Below, piece by piece: positions 16,968-25,120 of a DNA stretch of 64,000 nt (within the stretch, counting starts at the first letter, position 1; each line of letters starts with the position of its first letter). The stretch is from CAZPQK01 sp964588695 (GTDB taxonomy: Bacteria > Krumholzibacteriota > Krumholzibacteriia > WVZY01 > JAKEHA01): the NCBI GenBank assembly GCA_964588695.1, contig CAZPQK010000003.1:248001-312000 (forward strand). Reading direction: 5' to 3'. The notes beneath the pieces were generated by a model that was given only the letters and a program-made list of their open reading frames with translations, ran no database searches and was not told the origin of the DNA. The translations under genes and the position numbers were made by a program.

Positions 16968-19900
16968 CTAGCGTCGCAGCGCCAGCGCGAAGGCGTCGTC
17001 GAAGGTATGACTACGCCCACGCCCGTGTATTTCGGCGATGCGCGAACCCACCTGACTTTGCGCCTTCTCGATTGTGGCGTGTAGCGTTGTAGTTTCCATC
17101 GGTGTTCGCGGAACTCCAAAGCGCTCGCGGAGCGCCGCCGCTGCCGCCTCCAACTCCACTGCGCGCGCGGGTTCATCCATAGCAACAGCGTCGCGGGCCA
17201 GCCATTCCAGCGCCTGCAACATGTGGGCTTTGTCGCCGATGTCGCGAGAGATACGCAGGCACTGAATATGTTGTGCGCGCGCCGATTCCAGGTCACCATT
17301 CGCCGCAGAAACGCCGCCCAGGTACAACATCGCAAACACAATGCCGCGCTTGTTTCCCAACTCGCGGAAAATATCCAAACCTTCGTCGAGCATTCGTTGC
17401 GCGCGCCGCGCCTCTCCCAGGTCAAAGTCTACGCTTCCCAAATGCGCCAGTAGCGCACCGATGCCGCGACGGTCACCCAATCGGCGACGAATCTCCAACC
17501 CTTGCTCGAACAACGTTCGCGCGGTCTCGCAATTGCCTTCGCGGTGTTCGGTTATGCCCAGCGCGTGAATCGACATGGCTTCGCCTTCGGCGTTTTGCCG
17601 CTCGCTGTTAATGGACAGGCACTCCTGCAAAAGTGACCGCGCCTGCTCGTAGTCGCCGCGGTCGCGCGCAAGAATGCCCAGACTGCCCAACGCTTGCGCG
17701 ATTTGCTCGGGGACACCGATCTCGCGGCGGATCCTTAGGCTCTCTTCGTAGTGAGCACGGGCCACGTCGTACTCGCCCTGATCGGCGGCAAGCACACCGG
17801 CGCCTTGAAGCGCCGCGGCTCTAAGGTCGGGACAATCGGAGCACGCGGCCAGCGCTTCGTCGATGAGCTTGCGCCCGGCGCCGAGGTGTCCGCGAACAAA
17901 CCAAAACCGCCAGACAGACGCACAAATTGCCAACGCCGAACGAGCTTCGCCGCGATGAATAAGCCAACGAATCGCCGCCGCGAAGTTGTCCTGCTCGTCG
18001 TTGAGTTCGTCGAACCATTTTGCCTGCACCGGTCCGGTCAGCTCGGGGCCGGCGCGCTCGGCCAACTGGATGTAGTAGGCGGCATGGCGGTCGCGTAGTT
18101 CTTGGGCACGACCACTCGCGGCGAGTTCCTTGCGACCGTACTCCAACAACGTTTGCAGCATGCGATACCGCGGCTGCTCGGTGTCTTCGCTCATCAGCAC
18201 CAGCGACTTGTCGACCAGACGACCGAGAAGCTCGATCACGTCTTCGTCGTGACACTCGCCGCTGCACAAGTGTTCGATGGCGTCCAGGCACATGCTCCCG
18301 GAAAACGTGCTGAGCATCATGAACAACTGACGCTCGCCGGGGGTGAGCAAATCCAAGCTCCACTCTACAGTCGCGCGTAGGGTTTGCTGGCGCGGCAGGC
18401 CGGCTCGGCTGCCGCCGGTGAGTAACTGAAACCGGTCTTCGAGTCGTTTCAAAATTTGTTCGGCAGAAAGCACCCGCACTCGTGTTGCCGCGAGCTCGAT
18501 CGCCAGGGGGATGCCGTCCAGTCGACGACAGATTTGCGCGACAAACTTTGCGTTGCGCTCGTCGAGGCGGAAATTTTGATTTACGCGTCGCGCGCGGTCC
18601 AAAAACAATTGTCCAGACTCGCTGGCCTCGACTGCGTCCGGTGTGGTTGCACCTTCAGCGGGAAGCGACAACGTCGAGAGTTGCCAGACCACTTCGCTGG
18701 GTACGGCCAGGCGTTCCTGGCTGGTAGCGATGAGTGTGATTTCGCTCCAGGTTTCCACGATCTGGTCGGCGACTTGCGCGCACGCCTCCACCAGGTGTTC
18801 GCAGTTGTCAAGAATCAGCAGCACAGGCTGTCCGGCAAACCGCTCGTTCATTGCTTCCAGACTGAACTGACTGGGGCGCTCGCGAATGCCCAGTTCGTGC
18901 GCGATTGCCGCGAGCAAACTGTCGGCGGAATCCAGCCGCGCGACTTCCACCAGATGCATGCCCCCGGGGAAGCGATCGGCGCAACGATTGGCCAACTCCA
19001 GGCTCAGCCGGGTCTTGCCCGCGCCGCCCGGACCGGTAACGGTGATCAAGCTGTGCGATTCCAAAAGGCGTTCTAGCTCTTGCAACTCGTCGTTTTTGCC
19101 GACGAACACCGTGCTGGTCGAAGGCAAGTTCGACGTGGTCGCTTCCGGCTTGTACGTTCGCGGCGATGGCGTGTCGCGTTCGCTGTTGCGGCGCAGGTCG
19201 TTAAGGACATCGCGCGCCGACTGGTAGCGCTGCGACGGGTCTTTTTCCATCGCTTTGCCGACAACCTGTATGAGCCACTCGGGAACGCCCTGCCGGAACT
19301 TAGCCATCGGTTCGGGTTCGAGATGAGCAATCATGTACATCACCTGAACTTCAGCCGCGGCTTGAAACGGCAACTGCCCGGTGATCATCTCGTACATCAT
19401 CACGCCTAACGAAAACACATCGCTGGCGGCGGTGGCTTCTTCGCCGCGAAGTATTTCCGGAGCCAGGTAATCAACGGTGCCAACAATCGCGCCAGCTTCG
19501 GTGATGCGGTTGACTTCCGACGATTTGCCTTTGGATCCGGGAATGGGGTTGCGTAGGGCGAGCCCAAAGTCCAGCACCTTGGCGCGTCCGTCCGCAGTTA
19601 CCATGATGTTGGTGGACTTAATATCGCGGTGAATGATGCCGATGTCGTGCGCGGCTTGTATTGCCTCGCAGATCTGAACTGTCCAGGTAGTGAGTTGATC
19701 AAGGTCAACGTGCGCACCGCGGACCAGGTCGTAGAGTCGCTTTCCGTCGACAAACTCCATCGCGATCAGGTGCCCTTGATCGGCGTCGGCGATTTCGTAA
19801 ATGGTCGCGATGTTGGGATGGTTCAGCGCCGCCGCGGCACGCGCCTCACGGATTTGACGTTCGCGCGCATCGGCTCGTGACGAGTGTTCGGGCGATAGAA

Positions 19901-20036
19901 ACTTCAGCGCAACGGTCCGGTCGAGTTTTTTGTCTCGGGCACGGTAAACCACACCCATGCCGCCGGCACCGATCTCTTCAATAACTTCAAAATGCGCTAC
20001 GTGCTTAACCATCTCTGTGTTGGGCATTCTGCCCAT
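16968..20036 (-). CDS. Ser/Thr protein kinase - STAND ATPase - TPR fusion
   Basis: A 1022-residue soluble signalling protein. Residues 15-280 are a Hanks-type kinase: GAGGMGVVYRA, VALKFL, HRDIKSTNIMV (near 135), DFGLAL and GTVDYLAPE, all catalytic residues kept. A STAND/NB-ARC-like NTPase follows with FVGKNDELQELERLL, the P-loop GPGGAGKT from residue 335, LLILDNCEHL (Walker B) and a GIPLAIELAATR helix. The C-terminal 350 residues are TPRs (GDYEQARSLLQECLSI, GNCETARTLFEQGLEI). There is no TM helix, unlike the two other kinases in the window. The start lacks a Shine-Dalgarno but has TACGAT six nt upstream, so it may be leaderless. It is divergent from the first S74 cassette. Ligand and targets are unknown. 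Confidence 0.92.
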   Translation of the reverse strand: MGRMPNTEMVKHVAHFEVIEEIGAGGMGVVYRARDKKLDRTVALKFLSPEHSSRADARERQIREARAAAALNHPNIATIYEIADADQGHLIAMEFVDGKRLYDLVRGAHVDLDQLTTWTVQICEAIQAAHDIGIIHRDIKSTNIMVTADGRAKVLDFGLALRNPIPGSKGKSSEVNRITEAGAIVGTVDYLAPEILRGEEATAASDVFSLGVMMYEMITGQLPFQAAAEVQVMYMIAHLEPEPMAKFRQGVPEWLIQVVGKAMEKDPSQRYQSARDVLNDLRRNSERDTPSPRTYKPEATTSNLPSTSTVFVGKNDELQELERLLESHSLITVTGPGGAGKTRLSLELANRCADRFPGGMHLVEVARLDSADSLLAAIAHELGIRERPSQFSLEAMNERFAGQPVLLILDNCEHLVEACAQVADQIVETWSEITLIATSQERLAVPSEVVWQLSTLSLPAEGATTPDAVEASESGQLFLDRARRVNQNFRLDERNAKFVAQICRRLDGIPLAIELAATRVRVLSAEQILKRLEDRFQLLTGGSRAGLPRQQTLRATVEWSLDLLTPGERQLFMMLSTFSGSMCLDAIEHLCSGECHDEDVIELLGRLVDKSLVLMSEDTEQPRYRMLQTLLEYGRKELAASGRAQELRDRHAAYYIQLAERAGPELTGPVQAKWFDELNDEQDNFAAAIRWLIHRGEARSALAICASVWRFWFVRGHLGAGRKLIDEALAACSDCPDLRAAALQGAGVLAADQGEYDVARAHYEESLRIRREIGVPEQIAQALGSLGILARDRGDYEQARSLLQECLSINSERQNAEGEAMSIHALGITEHREGNCETARTLFEQGLEIRRRLGDRRGIGALLAHLGSVDFDLGEARRAQRMLDEGLDIFRELGNKRGIVFAMLYLGGVSAANGDLESARAQHIQCLRISRDIGDKAHMLQALEWLARDAVAMDEPARAVELEAAAAALRERFGVPRTPMETTTLHATIEKAQSQVGSRIAEIHGRGRSHTFDDAFALALRR

Positions 20037-20042
20037 CGGACA

Positions 20043-20048
20043 ATCGTA
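20043..20048 (-). promoter_or_regulatory. TANNNT box of a putative leaderless transcript (kinase-STAND gene)
   Basis: On the minus strand TACGAT ends 6 nt before the ATG at 20036, with no Shine-Dalgarno between. No clear -35 was found. Confidence 0.4.
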
Positions 20049-20287
20049 ACACCCCAGAAATCAACACAGGAAGAAATCTGCAATTTATTTGTGGACATCG
20101 ACTTGCGTGCTGGTGCGAAGGATGTGGGCCGGTGGCGGGCGCACGACGAGTGTCCCCGCTTTTAATACGACCTGGTTGCCCGAAAGTTGGAAAAGAATGG
20201 CAGGGTTGGCCGCCAGTTTCCGCATGGAGAGGTGGGAGAACAAGGAAACTAACAGTGGCTCGCGAGATAGAGTTTGGAGGCAGCATC

Positions 20288-22054
20288 ATGAAACGCTTAA
20301 CAGCAGCTTTGGCGTGCATTGTCGTCGCGTTGTTTGTGTCGCTTGGGGCGGGACAAATCCCGAGCACGATGACCTATCAGGGAATTCTTACCGACGTCGG
20401 CGGAGTTCCGGTTGCCGACGGCAGCTATCCGGTCACGTTTCGGCTGTACGACGCCGTAACCGGAGGCACCAAGGTGTGGGAAGAAACGCAGTTGGTTGCC
20501 GTGTTCGGCGGCGTGTTTGACGTCGTGCTGGGAACGGTTGTGCCTCTGAACCTGTCGTTTAGCCAACCGTACTGGATCACGCTGAGTGTTAGCGGAGGAG
20601 TAGAGATGGCTCCGCGCGCGCCGCTAACGTCGACGCCGTATAGCTTAGGCGCCAGATCGATTGCCGACTCGGTGGTAACCAATCGCAAGATTGCCGGCGG
20701 AACGGTCGTGCGGTCGTTGGCGGGATTGACTGACAACGTCTCTATTGTGACCGAAGGCGGCGCGACCGTATCGACGACCGACTCAACGATCATCATCAAT
20801 GCCGGCGCGGGGAATGCTCCGCCGTCGCCCTGGACCGATGTGTCCGGTGGTATCACTTACGGCGCGGGCAGCGTCGGCATTGGGACCGACCCGCTTGCGA
20901 CCTTTCACGTGGGCGACGAAAATCGTGTGCTCTTTGGCGCGGATACAACCGGCTTAGGTACGCGATTCATGTGGATGCCCGATCTCAAAGCGCTGCGGAT
21001 CGGATCGCTGGACCTCGCATCCGCATCAACCTACTGGGACCGGGACAGCGTTGGCATTAGTTCGATTGCTATCGGGGCCAACCCCCGCGCACAAGGCACG
21101 TCAGCTTTTGCAACGGGGAGGTTGACTCAGGCGCGAGGTGACTATTCGTTCGCCAGTGGCTACGGTACGAGGGCAACGGGTAGCTACTCGACTGCGTTTG
21201 GTAACGGTACCCAAGCACGGGGTTACGGTTCGACCACAATGGGATCCGCAACGATCGCCGAGGAACTCTATTCGACCGCGATGGGTTTCGATTCGGAAGC
21301 CAGAGGCAGGTACTCTACAGCAATCGGGCTGAGCACGATAGCAGGGGCCTACGGTTCGGTTGCGATTGGCCGGTACAACGTTGGTTCCGGAACGCCTACA
21401 GCCTGGACGGCCAGCGATCCGGTTTTTGAGATCGGTATAGGGACCGCGCTTAATATTCGAGCGAACGCGGTAACGGTCTTAAAGAACGGTAACATGGGTA
21501 TCGGTACAACCAGCCCACAAGCGCCGCTGCACGTGGCCGGTCAGGTTCGCATCGGGACCATCGAGCACATCGAAGACGGTGGCATTAACGAACTCTCCTT
21601 CTATGGCGACATTCGCCCCGTAACCGACAACCTGTACGATTTGGGTACATCCAGTTTTCGTTTTAACGATGTCTACGCGACCAGTGGAGTAGTGAACACG
21701 TCCGATGCGCGTCTGAAGCAGAACGTAAAAAACCTGGACTACGGCTTAGAAGCAGTCATGAAGCTGCGCCCAGTTACTTTCGAATGGAAGGACGATGCGT
21801 TTCCCGAACCTAAGCTTGGTCTAATCGCACAAGAAGTTCTTGGAGTTGTGCCCGAAGTGGTGGTGACTCACGACGAAAAACAAACAGAAGCCAAAGACGG
21901 CGACGGGCAACTGGTGCGGCAAGAAAATGACGTGCTTGGAATGTATTACTCCGATTTGATTCCGGTGTTGATCAAGGCGGTTCAGGACCAACAAAAGATT
22001 ATTGCGGCTCTCGAAGCCCGAATGGCCGCGATGGAAAAAGATTCGAGCCGTTGA
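20288..22054 (+). CDS. Secreted YadA-head-like/S74 autoprocessing fibre protein (cassette 1, gene A)
   Basis: A 588-residue exported protein. The ATG at 20288 follows TTTGGAGG, and a signal peptide ends at about LGAGQ. Residues 20-130 form a conserved N-terminal domain (MTYQGILTD, FRLYDAVTGGTKVWEE, GGVFDVVLG, PYWITLSV). The middle has YadA-head-type repeats (RATGSYSTAFGNGTQARG, EARGRYSTAIGLSTIAG), a trimeric beta-roll pattern. The C-terminus is an S74 intramolecular chaperone: NTSDARLKQ with Ser472 and Lys477, the spacing of the cleaving Ser-Lys dyad in phage endosialidases, then LGLIAQEVLG and a terminal coiled coil. It should trimerise and cleave itself before Ser472. No T9SS domain is present. 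It has paralogues at 23044, 28482 and 31043. Confidence 0.88.
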   Translation: MKRLTAALACIVVALFVSLGAGQIPSTMTYQGILTDVGGVPVADGSYPVTFRLYDAVTGGTKVWEETQLVAVFGGVFDVVLGTVVPLNLSFSQPYWITLSVSGGVEMAPRAPLTSTPYSLGARSIADSVVTNRKIAGGTVVRSLAGLTDNVSIVTEGGATVSTTDSTIIINAGAGNAPPSPWTDVSGGITYGAGSVGIGTDPLATFHVGDENRVLFGADTTGLGTRFMWMPDLKALRIGSLDLASASTYWDRDSVGISSIAIGANPRAQGTSAFATGRLTQARGDYSFASGYGTRATGSYSTAFGNGTQARGYGSTTMGSATIAEELYSTAMGFDSEARGRYSTAIGLSTIAGAYGSVAIGRYNVGSGTPTAWTASDPVFEIGIGTALNIRANAVTVLKNGNMGIGTTSPQAPLHVAGQVRIGTIEHIEDGGINELSFYGDIRPVTDNLYDLGTSSFRFNDVYATSGVVNTSDARLKQNVKNLDYGLEAVMKLRPVTFEWKDDAFPEPKLGLIAQEVLGVVPEVVVTHDEKQTEAKDGDGQLVRQENDVLGMYYSDLIPVLIKAVQDQQKIIAALEARMAAMEKDSSR

Positions 22055-22137
22055 AAATCGCAGCAGTTCGACGTCTGACAAACGCCCCGCGTGCCTTGGG
22101 TGTGCTCTGAGATCAAAGCCTCTCGCGGCGCGGATGG

Positions 22138-22143
22138 TATAAT
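22138..22143 (+). promoter_or_regulatory. Candidate -10 element upstream of the Fn3/T9SS gene
   Basis: A perfect TATAAT in the 180-nt gap between the first S74 gene and the gene at 22235. No good -35 was found 17 nt upstream, so an alternative sigma factor or activator may be needed. Confidence 0.4.
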
Positions 22144-22234
22144 TAAATCGCGCAAGATTGGCCAGAATCCGGTCGGAAACGCGCCAACTTTTATGGAGGC
22201 GATCTGTACTCCGGATAGAGCCTAAGGAGGCGAC

Positions 22235-23026
22235 ATGAAGCGACTGACAACACTAGTAGCTCTAGCCGTGATGGCGGCGCCGGTATCGGCCCAAGAGGTT
22301 ATACGATATAAGGTTATCGCGCCCGGCGGGCAGATGAACGACGGCGCCTTGCAGGTCTACGGCGTCGCCGGGCAGTCGGTGATCGGCGTGGTTGCCGGGC
22401 CGGCCAACGGCGGAAAGATAGGCTACAGCTACTTGATGAGGGACTACTACGTGGGTCATTTACTGACCGTGGCGATCACGAGTTTCGACGCGGGCATCAA
22501 TGACAACGGGGTGGACCTGTCGTGGGAAATCGGCGAAGCGAATGGACTAAGAGGTTTTAACGTCTATCGCGCCGAAGAAGTCGACGGCCTGTACCACAAA
22601 GTCCACGATCAACTGTTAATGGCCGACGATGGGTTCCATTACCGCGACGAGACGATCCGACCCGGGCGCCAGTATAGCTATCGCCTGGGTGCCGTCGACG
22701 ATGACGGCGAAGTCTACTCTGCAGTGGTAACCATCCAAACCCCCGCCTGGCAAACCTCACTCGAACAGAACTACCCCAACCCCTTTAACCCGGCCACGAC
22801 GATTGAGTTTTACCTGGCCGAGCCACGGCGTACCCAGCTTCGCGTCTTTGACGTGAAGGGACGGCTGGTTCGTACGTTGGTTGACGAAGGGTTGGACTAC
22901 GGACGCCACAAATATCAGTGGGACGGGACCAACAACAACGGTCAACAGGTGAGTTCGGGCGTGTACTTTTACCGGTTCCAGGCAGGCAACAAAGTCTTCA
23001 CCAAGAAGATGATGCTGCTTAAGTAA
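22235..23026 (+). CDS. Secreted Fn3-like protein with T9SS sorting domain (cassette 1, gene B)
   Basis: A 263-residue exported protein. The start has an ideal AAGGAGGCGAC. A signal peptide (ALAVMAAPVSAQ) is followed by a domain of about 70 residues (YKVIAPGGQMNDG, YGVAGQSVIGVV), a fibronectin-III-like domain (VDLSWEIGEANGLRGFNVYR, GRQYSYRLGAVDDDGE) and a C-terminal T9SS/FlgD-like domain starting LEQNYPNPFNPATTIEF and ending KKMMLLK. It should leave the cell by type IX secretion and be processed or anchored at the surface. It is flanked by S74 genes in the same order as its paralogue at 30228, which suggests that the three products work together. The next gene begins 17 nt downstream. Confidence 0.9.
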   Translation: MKRLTTLVALAVMAAPVSAQEVIRYKVIAPGGQMNDGALQVYGVAGQSVIGVVAGPANGGKIGYSYLMRDYYVGHLLTVAITSFDAGINDNGVDLSWEIGEANGLRGFNVYRAEEVDGLYHKVHDQLLMADDGFHYRDETIRPGRQYSYRLGAVDDDGEVYSAVVTIQTPAWQTSLEQNYPNPFNPATTIEFYLAEPRRTQLRVFDVKGRLVRTLVDEGLDYGRHKYQWDGTNNNGQQVSSGVYFYRFQAGNKVFTKKMMLLK

Positions 23027-23043
23027 GCATTAAGGAGAAAACC

Positions 23044-25056
23044 ATGAAACGCATCGCAGCAGCGCTGTCCTGCATCCTTCTAGCCGCCATGGTGTCAATG
23101 AGTGTCAGCCAGGTGCCGACGACCATGACCTACCAGGGTGTGCTGACCGATGCTACCGGAGTGCCGGTGGCGGATGGTAACTACTCAATTACGTTTCGAC
23201 TGTACGATCAGGTCAGTGCGGGAACCAAGCTTTGGGAAGAAACCCAGTTGGTTGCGGTGTTCGGTGGCGTGTTTAACGTTGTCCTGGGGTCGACCGTTCC
23301 GCTTGATTTGGCGTTTGGCGATCAATACTGGATTACCATGAGCGTAAACGGCGCTGCCGAGATGACACCACGCACGCCGCTAACGTCTTCGGCGTACAGT
23401 CTGGGCGCTCGAACGGTATCCGATTCGTCGGTTGTCGGACAGAAAATCGCGACCGGAACCGTGGTCAGGTCACTCGCAGGCTTGTCTGATGACATCTCTA
23501 TAGTTGCCGAAGGCGGCGCGGTGGTTACCACAACCGATACGTCGATTATTATTAACGCTGGCGTAGGCAACGCAATGCAATCGCCATGGACCAGCGTGTC
23601 GAGTGGAATTAGTTACCTGGCTGGAGATATCGGTGTCGGAACCAACGACGTTGACGGCAAGATGGAAATCTTTCACAACAGCAGTTTGTCGGATCCGCAC
23701 TTGCTGCTTCACGAGAACGGCAATGACTACGCGCGTCTCCGCATGCAAAACAACAACGGCACCAACTATTGGACGATCGCAAGCTACGTGGCCAGCAACA
23801 ACGCCAACTCGCGCTTTAATATTTGGAACGGCGCGTCGGGCGACCTGGTCACCGTAACCGGAGACGGCCGCGTAGGTGTTAATGTTGGAATTAGTCCCAA
23901 GGTGCCGTTCCACGTTGCCAACAACAATCGCGTGTTGTTCGGTACGGACACGTTGGGTTCAGGCGACAAGCTCATGTGGTTGCCCGACCTCCACGCCTTT
24001 CGTGTCGGTACCGTGGCCACGGGTGCGGCGTCGACATACTGGAACGTTGATAGCATCGGACTGTACTCGATCTCGCTCGGCCTGAACACGAGGGCGCAGG
24101 GTTTTGGGGCATTCTCGTGCGGTCGCGACACCGAAGCGACTAACAGTTATGCGTTTGCCAGCGGCTACTTTACTAACGCCGACGGCCAGTATTCAACGGC
24201 CATGGGCTTCAATACCGATGCCCTCGCGCTTGGTTCCACCGCATTGGGATACTCCACCGACGCCGAACAAAACTACTCATTCGCCGCCGGTTACTTTGCC
24301 GAAGCGCAAGCGATCTATTCCGCAGCCATAGGCAACAGTGTACGAGCGCAATCCTTCAGTTCGATGGCTGTGGGGCGTTACAACGTTGGTGGTGGAAGTG
24401 CGACTGCGTGGAACACCGGCGACCCCCTTTTTGAAATCGGAAACGGTACCGGCAGTTCCAGCAGGTCGAACGCCGTTACGGTTCTCAAAAGCGGAAACGT
24501 TGGAGTTGGTACGACGAATCCGTTGGCCCCGCTACACGTCAACGGCCAGATTCGTTTACAGTCAGTAGAGTACATCGAAGATGGAGGAACCAACGAAATC
24601 GCGTGCCGCGGTGATCTTCGACCAACCGCGGACAACACCTATGATCTCGGTACCTCCGTGCTGCGCTATGATGATGTGTTCGCCACCAGCGGTGTGGTGA
24701 ACACCTCCGATGCGCGGATGAAGAAGAACGTCAAAAACTTAGGCTACGGCCTGGAGACCGTCATGAAGCTTCGGCCGGTGTCGTTTGAGTGGAAAGACGA
24801 CGCGTTTCCCGAGCCCAAGTTGGGTCTCATCGCTCAGGAAGTGCTCGGTGTGGTTCCAGAGGTTGTAGCAACCCACAACGTCAAAGAACTTGAACCCGAA
24901 GACGGCGTTGGTAAGGGTCAGTTGGTACGCCAGGAAAACGAAATCCTTGGGATGTACTACAGCGATCTGATTCCGGTTCTGATCAAAGCGGTCCAGGATC
25001 AGCAAAAGATCATTGCCGACCTGGAAGCACGTCTGGCTAAGGTCGAAGGCAACTAG
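23044..25056 (+). CDS. Secreted YadA-head-like/S74 autoprocessing fibre protein (cassette 1, gene C)
   Basis: A 670-residue paralogue of gene A with signal peptide, N-terminal MTYQGVLTD domain, YadA-head-type repeats (TDAEQNYSFAAGYFAEAQA) and S74 domain with NTSDARMKK: Ser555 and Lys560. Its greater length comes from an extra segment of about 60-80 residues (region GKMEIFHNSSLSDPHLLLHE to VTVTGDGRVGVN) not present in the three paralogues. It is closer in sequence to gene A of its own cassette than to the cassette 2 proteins, across both N- and C-terminal domains. AAGGAG precedes the ATG, 17 nt after gene B, so B and C are likely one mRNA. A 16-bp terminator hairpin follows. Confidence 0.88.
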   Translation: MKRIAAALSCILLAAMVSMSVSQVPTTMTYQGVLTDATGVPVADGNYSITFRLYDQVSAGTKLWEETQLVAVFGGVFNVVLGSTVPLDLAFGDQYWITMSVNGAAEMTPRTPLTSSAYSLGARTVSDSSVVGQKIATGTVVRSLAGLSDDISIVAEGGAVVTTTDTSIIINAGVGNAMQSPWTSVSSGISYLAGDIGVGTNDVDGKMEIFHNSSLSDPHLLLHENGNDYARLRMQNNNGTNYWTIASYVASNNANSRFNIWNGASGDLVTVTGDGRVGVNVGISPKVPFHVANNNRVLFGTDTLGSGDKLMWLPDLHAFRVGTVATGAASTYWNVDSIGLYSISLGLNTRAQGFGAFSCGRDTEATNSYAFASGYFTNADGQYSTAMGFNTDALALGSTALGYSTDAEQNYSFAAGYFAEAQAIYSAAIGNSVRAQSFSSMAVGRYNVGGGSATAWNTGDPLFEIGNGTGSSSRSNAVTVLKSGNVGVGTTNPLAPLHVNGQIRLQSVEYIEDGGTNEIACRGDLRPTADNTYDLGTSVLRYDDVFATSGVVNTSDARMKKNVKNLGYGLETVMKLRPVSFEWKDDAFPEPKLGLIAQEVLGVVPEVVATHNVKELEPEDGVGKGQLVRQENEILGMYYSDLIPVLIKAVQDQQKIIADLEARLAKVEGN

Positions 25057-25080
25057 AGTCGTTCTTAGATTTGGAAACGT

Positions 25081-25120
25081 AACCGAGAGGCTTCCGTCGC
25101 AAGGCGGAAGCCTTTCGGTT
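25081..25120. terminator. Bidirectional terminator between cassette 1 and the kinase gene
   Basis: A 16-bp stem (25081-25096 with 25105-25120, one G-U pair) and an eight-base loop. It lies 25 nt after the S74 gene stop and overlaps the stop of the converging kinase gene. Tails on both strands are only weakly T-rich. Confidence 0.7.

Noticed and set aside
17074..19409. Several overlapping plus-strand reading frames across the kinase-STAND gene
   Set aside because: Shadows of a high-GC coding region; none has a ribosome site or known motif.
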